A stretch of DNA of 64,000 nucleotides from Glandiceps talaboti (taxonomy: Eukaryota > Hemichordata > Enteropneusta > Spengelidae): NCBI RefSeq assembly GCF_964340395.1, contig NC_135550.1:20915676-20979675 (forward strand), read 5' to 3'. Under the pieces are notes generated by a model, which worked only from the letters and a program-made list of their open reading frames with translations, ran no database searches and was not told the origin of the DNA. The position numbers and the translations under genes are program-made. Below are positions 49,053 through 64,000 of the stretch, one piece after another. Every line of letters begins with the position of its first letter. Position 1 is the stretch's first letter.

Positions 49053-49196
49053 CAGAGCGCAAGATTTGCAAACTGTGAAATGCAACGAAAATTGAAATCT
49101 AAAAAAATGACGGAAAAGACAGCTTCCCCTAGCTTTCAGTGATTCTATCGTTATTTTCAGTTATTTTTAGTTTCTGATCAACCTAGTCAATGAAAA

Positions 49197-59964
<10,768 letters not shown>

Positions 59965-60947
59965 TTTGTGAAGGATAAAAACTCAATGACATGAGAAATT
60001 ATGTATGACAGCAGACATTCTGTCAAAAAACAGAGATGTTTGAACTATTGTGATTGAGGAGAGACTTGTGATGTAATTATGTGGATTGTCAAAAGACTCA
60101 GACACAGAAATCTAGATGAATACCTACAAAGAGATAATTCAAATTGTCATTGCAAGCATGTTAAATTTGAAATGCATATATTTTGTTGATATTCACTGCC
60201 AAAGAGACTAACATTTCAAGTGCTTTTAACTTGAAATACAAACTTTTGAAGTCACTGTGTCACTAATGAAATCATGCTACAGATTAGATGAAGTACAACA
60301 CATAAAGACTATATAGATTAGAAGTTTCCATATACAAAAAATTCATTAATGTTTTGATGTCTACAAATATTCTTGGCTCAGTGACTGTAAATTTTAAAAC
60401 CTCAATTCTGCCTAGTAATGCATTCCGTCTTGTAAAATTATCCACAGTTACAGGAAGACTTGGAGGATTTAAACTCCTGTAAGTGAGCCATCTGTTTGCC
60501 TAGTGTGTCCGCTAAAATTAACTTTTCTATCAGTAATGGTTTTTATAGGTTGTAAGTACCGGATTAGGTAAAAATTTTCCAACATTCCAAGCCTGTTGGG
60601 GTATCTTTCCAGGGGTTTTCCATCAAAATGATGGCACAAGAGGCTGTGCAAGATTAACGAGACTCCCCCCTCCCCTCAATTACCAGGGTTCCTAAATCAG
60701 CCTTAGCAGAAACTCTACCAAACTTGTGCTATAATTTGAAACTTTAAGATAACAGTAACATTGTCCTCCTCTTCAGTGTGTATAAAGATGTTGATAACTT
60801 TCTCACTTGCGTACAGTCCTTGCTATTAACTTCACACATTTTTCTGTTGTTACTATTAGGGGACACACACACAAGTTGTAAGTTATTGAATTCTATCTTC
60901 GTGTGATATTGGTGTATGAGTGTTGTCAGATTTTATGATTGTGTACA

Positions 60948-61140
60948 TCTTTATTTGTATCGCCTTCTTTTTTTTCAATGTACTGAACAGCATTCAGACT
61001 TTGACAGAAACTGATTGCTTAGATATTCAATATGCAGGATCTTTATTTGTATCACCATTTTTTTTAAATGTAAAATCTGAGAACTGAACAGAATTCAGAC
61101 TCCAAGGAAGTTAATTGCTTGGATATCCAATATACAGGAT
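60948..61140. repeat. About 97-bp tandem duplication
   Basis: CTTTATTTGTATCGCC ... CAATATGCAGGAT is followed directly by CTTTATTTGTATCACC ... CAATATACAGGAT. Confidence 0.88.
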
Positions 61141-61277
61141 TGTCATTTGACGGTGGTGTTGTGATTCAAAGAATCTACGAGGTAGTAGCCCGTTAACAAA
61201 TACTAGCGTTACTCTGTTTATCTCTCATAACACACCTGTGGCAAGAATGTGAAAACGTTCATAATTATGATTTGAAA

Positions 61278-61462
61278 ATGTGCACCCAATATTCTGATTA
61301 CAACACCATGATGATATTCAAATGAGTCATTATGTAAATGTACACCCAATAATCTGATTACAACCATGATGTTATTCAAATGAAGTCATTATGTAAATGT
61401 ACACCCAATAACCTGATTACAACCATGATGTTATTCAAATGAAGTCATGATGTAAATGTACA
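61278..61462. repeat. 59-bp tandem repeat, 3 copies
   Basis: Units contain TGTACACCCAATAATCTGAT and ATTCAAATGAAGTCAT, with small indels in the first copy. Confidence 0.92.
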
Positions 61463-62071
61463 TGCACAGCAGAGATAAATATAGAGAGTTAACACATAAA
61501 GCATGTGAAGTATGCATGTGATAAGTTACGTGTAATTTGTAAACTTAACATGTGTTTGATAGTGTCTTACTCATACGTACATTTTCAAATCGTGATTACC
61601 AATGTTTTGACATTCGCACCACAAGCATGGTATGAGAAATAACTGGAGTACCACTTGTACCATAAACAGGCTAACAGAGTGGGCATGTTCACAACATATT
61701 GTATACTTGTGATAAAACAAAGTCATATAGAAATTTAGTTTATCCAAATGTTTAGAAAGCACAGACAACATTACAAAATATGTAAATAATGCAATTATAC
61801 ATGTTGGATGTTGAGTCAGAAACCATACTTTATGCATGTTGAACATATCATGTGACAAGCAATCTGTCATGTTATGGCTTGTATATCTGTATTTACATAA
61901 AGAGCCATCTTTTTATCACAGAATACTTCATGCTTAGTATAAGGTTAACATGATCCACCCATCACTTTCAAAGCAATAGGCACAGCTGGAATGAAAACTT
62001 CAAATACTTGACCATAGCTTTATCATCATTGCTTCATGTAATGGAAAAAAGTTACCTTTTTTGAAGGAAAC

Positions 62072-62085
62072 AATAAATTAATAAA
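62072..62085 (+). terminator. Candidate polyadenylation signals
   Basis: Two AATAAA hexamers (62072-62077, 62080-62085). They are the first in the sense direction after the ARHGAP11 stop codon that I could find. Confidence 0.35.
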
Positions 62086-62090
62086 GAAAA

Positions 62091-64000
62091 AGTAGCCAAT
62101 ATTAAAAGTGTGTCCAGGTGTCTGTGTATGTATGGCGTCAACTGTCTCAGTACTACAAGAGATTTTCTAAATCAATTGCCCAAGACTTCCTAATCATACA
62201 ACCAGAGGTTTGGCAACCAAGACCCTAGAAACATCACAGTCCATCTACGTTTGTATGAATTGATCAGTGAAATTGTACATGAACTTCCTTTTTTGGCATT
62301 TCTGACAGCATGTATTAAATTGAACAATGCTGTCATTTAAGATTCATGGATAAAATTTAGGTATGACAAATGGTTATCTGGCTGTTATATAGAAAAAGTA
62401 TCCAGAACAGAAGAATGCCATTTTAATCATTTATACATGGCCTTCTCTGTTACAGGCTATATAAGATGTAGTACTACCAGTAATCCAAGACCATGCTATT
62501 CAAATAGTGGCCTTCGAGACCCCTCTGAAGAAAACATTGGTCATGTTCGATGGTTGATATTGGCATTTTATGAATGTTGCATAAAAATGAGAGAGAGATA
62601 AACTTCCACCATCTCAGCCAAATGTACATCTACATCAAATCAAAGATTACAGTGCAACACAACATGCATGAATATCCAAAATACAACTGTTATCAGACCT
62701 TGCTTATAAAATAGCAAACTCAACCAATAGCTCCCAGTGGTACTACCGTATTAGTAATAAGCAATGAATTCTCCACTTACTGGTTCACTGCATTCTAACA
62801 CCATTATCATTTATAATCCACTGTCAGATATTCTTCTACAATGAACTAGGAATATTTTTTTACACTACTTAAAACTGGAGGGGGTGTCATATTGATATAT
62901 GAATAAAGAATTGTGCTAAATTTAGTGAATAACCATGGTTTTGGGTAGACTTCTTCTCAGTGGTCTGTGTAGAAAATAGCTTCCTGTCTCAACAAACTCA
63001 GAAAGCTACTCAACATAAACAAGACTCCATAATCAATTACATTCGCACTGTGTTCAGACAAGACAACTGCTGCTATCTCATGTATCCATCTACCAAACGA
63101 CTGACACAATGATGTGTTGCAGGATGATAGGATAAGATTGTTTAATGTAAACTTGTCAATACATAATGAGTTATTCCATACTGCTTCTGGAAAGGAGGGG
63201 GATGTGTATTTTGAATTAAGTAGACATATTCAGCCTGACTTTGTCGTGAAGACTAACATAATCTTCAAGATGATCAAGTCCTCTTTCCTTTATTCTTCCA
63301 AGTTACGCAATAGCATTCTATGGCTAGGTCACGTCATGAAAACTGAGATGGTATGTCGACCTTCAAGTTGTGGTCTGAAATACAGACTTTTACTTGATTC
63401 AACAAATGAAACTAAGAAATACATATACTGTTTACTCTCACATCACTTTTTATTGACATTTACATAGAATTGACTACACATTATTATTCTTGATAATAGG
63501 ACTATAAAATATTCTTCACAGAAATTCCTTGATACAATTTCAAATCTTAGACAATTTTCACAAAACAAATATCACTTGAAAATGATCTTATTCAACAATA
63601 TTCTATTACTTTCTGCAAATGACACACAACATAGCTGTCATGTCACCTAGGGGTTGACAAAAAACAATTTCTGATCTTCTCTCTTGACGATTGAATTAAA
63701 AAAAGAAGAATTTATTGCATACACAAGCCAAATTAGTGAAATTAAAAGATGATCTGTATGAATTTGTCTGCAAGTTATTCATGAAGACCATAAATATGTG
63801 TACAATGAAAATTTGTTTTTTCAAACATGACAGCAAATGTTTTGGGTACTTTTGTCATCGAGCCAAAAATACAATAACACATACCTAGCTGGTACTGAAG
63901 ATTAATACAACAGTATGTTGTACAACATTTGTACATGAGGTGACAATTCCTGAACCAAAGAGGAAAATCTGTAATCCACTAATTCTATGAAACTTTTCCC
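62091..64000. other. Right flank, no supported gene
   Basis: AT-rich. A 117-codon plus-strand frame (63114-63467) contains ILWLGHVMKTE, which resembles the LRWLGHVxRM block of some LINE reverse transcriptases, but the rest does not fit. No splice-defined exon found. Confidence 0.45.

Larger units (their letters stand above)
48323..49196. promoter_or_regulatory. Divergent intergenic region between RasGRP and ARHGAP11
   Basis: About 870 bp separate the two start codons, which point away from each other. The segment is richer in CpG than its surroundings. It includes tandem CGTCA half sites (48614-48623), a CCAAT box (49048-49052) and the TATA element. No coding exon fits here; the short open frames are not conserved-looking. 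Confidence 0.6.
59965..62090 (+). other. ARHGAP11 3' untranslated region and downstream, no gene
   Basis: No coding blocks. It holds a tandem duplication (60948-61140) and a tandem repeat (61278-61462). The first clear polyadenylation signals after the stop are at 62072-62085, so the 3' UTR may be about 2.1 kb. Confidence 0.5.

Noticed and set aside
63114-63467. 117-codon plus-strand frame as a gene or LINE ORF
   Set aside because: Only a ten-residue WLGHVMKTE-like block hints at a reverse transcriptase; the remainder does not fit, so no element is called.

Overview
The window is metazoan nuclear DNA: AT-rich, intron-rich, with GT-AG splice sites, large introns, many microsatellites, small inverted-repeat transposons and LINE tails. 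No rRNA, tRNA, operon, phage or CRISPR signal was found. The two genes are animal Ras/Rho regulators. The species cannot be named; a marine-type invertebrate bilaterian is the best guess, because vertebrate-type repeats are absent and the two proteins are diverged from the human ones.

The left three quarters (about 457-48460, minus strand) hold one large gene of the RasGRP family (calcium/diacylglycerol-regulated Ras guanine nucleotide exchange factors). Fourteen coding exons were rebuilt by hand: a short N-terminus, the REM domain, the CDC25-type RasGEF domain, two EF hands and a C1 domain. The C-terminal end lies beyond the left edge. An alternative first exon (40015-40093) has the splice phase needed to join exon 2. 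Exons 3 and 4 are separated by what looks like a U12-type AT-AC intron (23452-23914). Exon 9 carries frame-breaking differences as the sequence stands.

The right part (49197-59964, plus strand) holds a complete ten-exon gene for a 1399-residue RhoGAP protein of the ARHGAP11A family. It has a RhoGAP domain with its arginine finger, a basic stretch, and a long Ser/Thr-Pro-rich tail containing conserved family motifs. Its ten exons join in one uninterrupted frame.

The two genes are head to head, with about 870 bp between their start codons. That interval carries a TATA box, CRE-like half sites and a CCAAT box, so it is a likely shared divergent promoter region. One gene would activate Ras and the other inactivate Rho.

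The introns and the right flank (59965-64000) contain no further gene that can be supported. They hold three families of dispersed repeats (two MITE-like families with inverted termini, each present as two copies in opposite orientation, and one larger family associated with TGTC/CA microsatellites), several minisatellites (60-bp, 49-bp and 42-bp units and a GGCA/GACA array), LINE 3' tails, and two long hairpins.
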